64,000 nucleotides of DNA, from assembly GCF_004337475.1 (NCBI RefSeq), contig NZ_SJZJ01000023.1:1-64000 (forward strand), given 5' to 3'. The translations under genes were made by a program, and so were the position numbers. This stretch comes from Nocardioides jejuensis. GTDB lineage: Bacteria; Actinomycetota; Actinomycetes; Propionibacteriales; Nocardioidaceae. Shown piece by piece: positions 63,940-64,000 of this stretch (position 1 is the first letter of the stretch; the number at the start of each line of letters is the position of its first letter). Below the pieces are notes generated by a model. That model had not been told where the DNA came from. It worked only from the letters and a program-made list of their open reading frames with translations, and searched no databases.

Positions 63940-64000
63940 TCAGGTGCCGTCGTCGTGCCGGTCACCGCGCTGACTGAGCCGGTGCAGCTCCTCGGAGACC
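63940..64000 (-). CDS. Partial CDS, C-terminal tail (possibly GtrA family)
   Basis: The last 19 codons of a gene that enters from beyond the window edge: VSEELHRLSQRGDRHDDGT and a TGA stop. The tail is hydrophilic. A GtrA-like membrane protein lies beside purK in Mycobacterium (Rv3277 by recall), which is the only basis for the suggested family. Confidence 0.4.
   Translation of the reverse strand, partial: VSEELHRLSQRGDRHDDGT

Overview
The window is high-GC DNA with densely packed genes, GTG and TTG starts, 1- and 4-nt stop/start overlaps, a WhiB protein, the MtrAB-LpqB module and many leaderless genes. This points to an actinobacterium. The mix of families (DUF5302, DUF5719, DUF3499, DUF3105, TIGR03089) and the high density of the hexamer CGTACG suggest Nocardioidaceae, Nocardioides-like, but this is inferred without a database search. 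No rRNA, tRNA, CRISPR array or insertion sequence was seen, and no gene-free stretch exceeds about 300 bases.

Layout. 31-5123: a ParA ATPase, an SDR enzyme with an unusual metal-binding-type head, then two short minus-strand operons (PHP phosphatase-MarC; histidine phosphatase-methyltransferase). 5178-9120: a P450, then a two-hotdog mesaconyl-CoA hydratase-like protein, a DUF5302 peptide and an acyl-CoA dehydrogenase. 9250-16705: a secreted phospholipase D-like protein, two sulfotransferases, a coiled-coil peptide, a LicD/methyltransferase fusion and a divergent, membrane-anchored nuclease/phosphodiesterase fusion. This last group looks like an uncharacterised surface-modification module. 16725-20066: MgtE-N/CBS protein, DUF1003, Mrp and TatB.

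20096-46062 and 60251-64000 follow, as I recall it, the gene order of the Mycobacterium tuberculosis Rv3235-Rv3277 region. In order: Rv3235-like, secA, hpf, comF-like, lpqB-mtrB-mtrA, sahH, SIS protein, Trm112-like, manB, DUF3499, metallopeptidase-like, DUF5719, large membrane glycosyltransferase, whiB, manC and TIGR03089. The second part holds a long-chain-type acyl-CoA dehydrogenase with a divergent TetR regulator and paired operators, then purE and purK. ManB and ManC would supply GDP-mannose.

46067-59188 is a cell-envelope block. It holds a secreted peptidoglycan amidase with FG-GAP repeats and a six-gene operon for galactofuranose polymer synthesis and ABC export (two GlfT1-like transferases, Glf, GlfT2, Wzm, Wzt). 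Two LytR-CpsA-Psr proteins could attach the polymer to the wall. GTCAC-type 9-nt direct repeats, resembling mycobacterial MtrA boxes, lie upstream of the amidase and of one LCP gene, which hints that MtrAB links these genes.

The most notable anomalies are: a five-copy ACCCGGGTTTTG palindrome cluster between two convergent genes (44066-44187); a pair of related 58-bp direct repeats bracketing an endonuclease-domain gene (59189-60224); the surface-modification island; and 21 start codons preceded by a TANNNT hexamer only 6-8 nt upstream.
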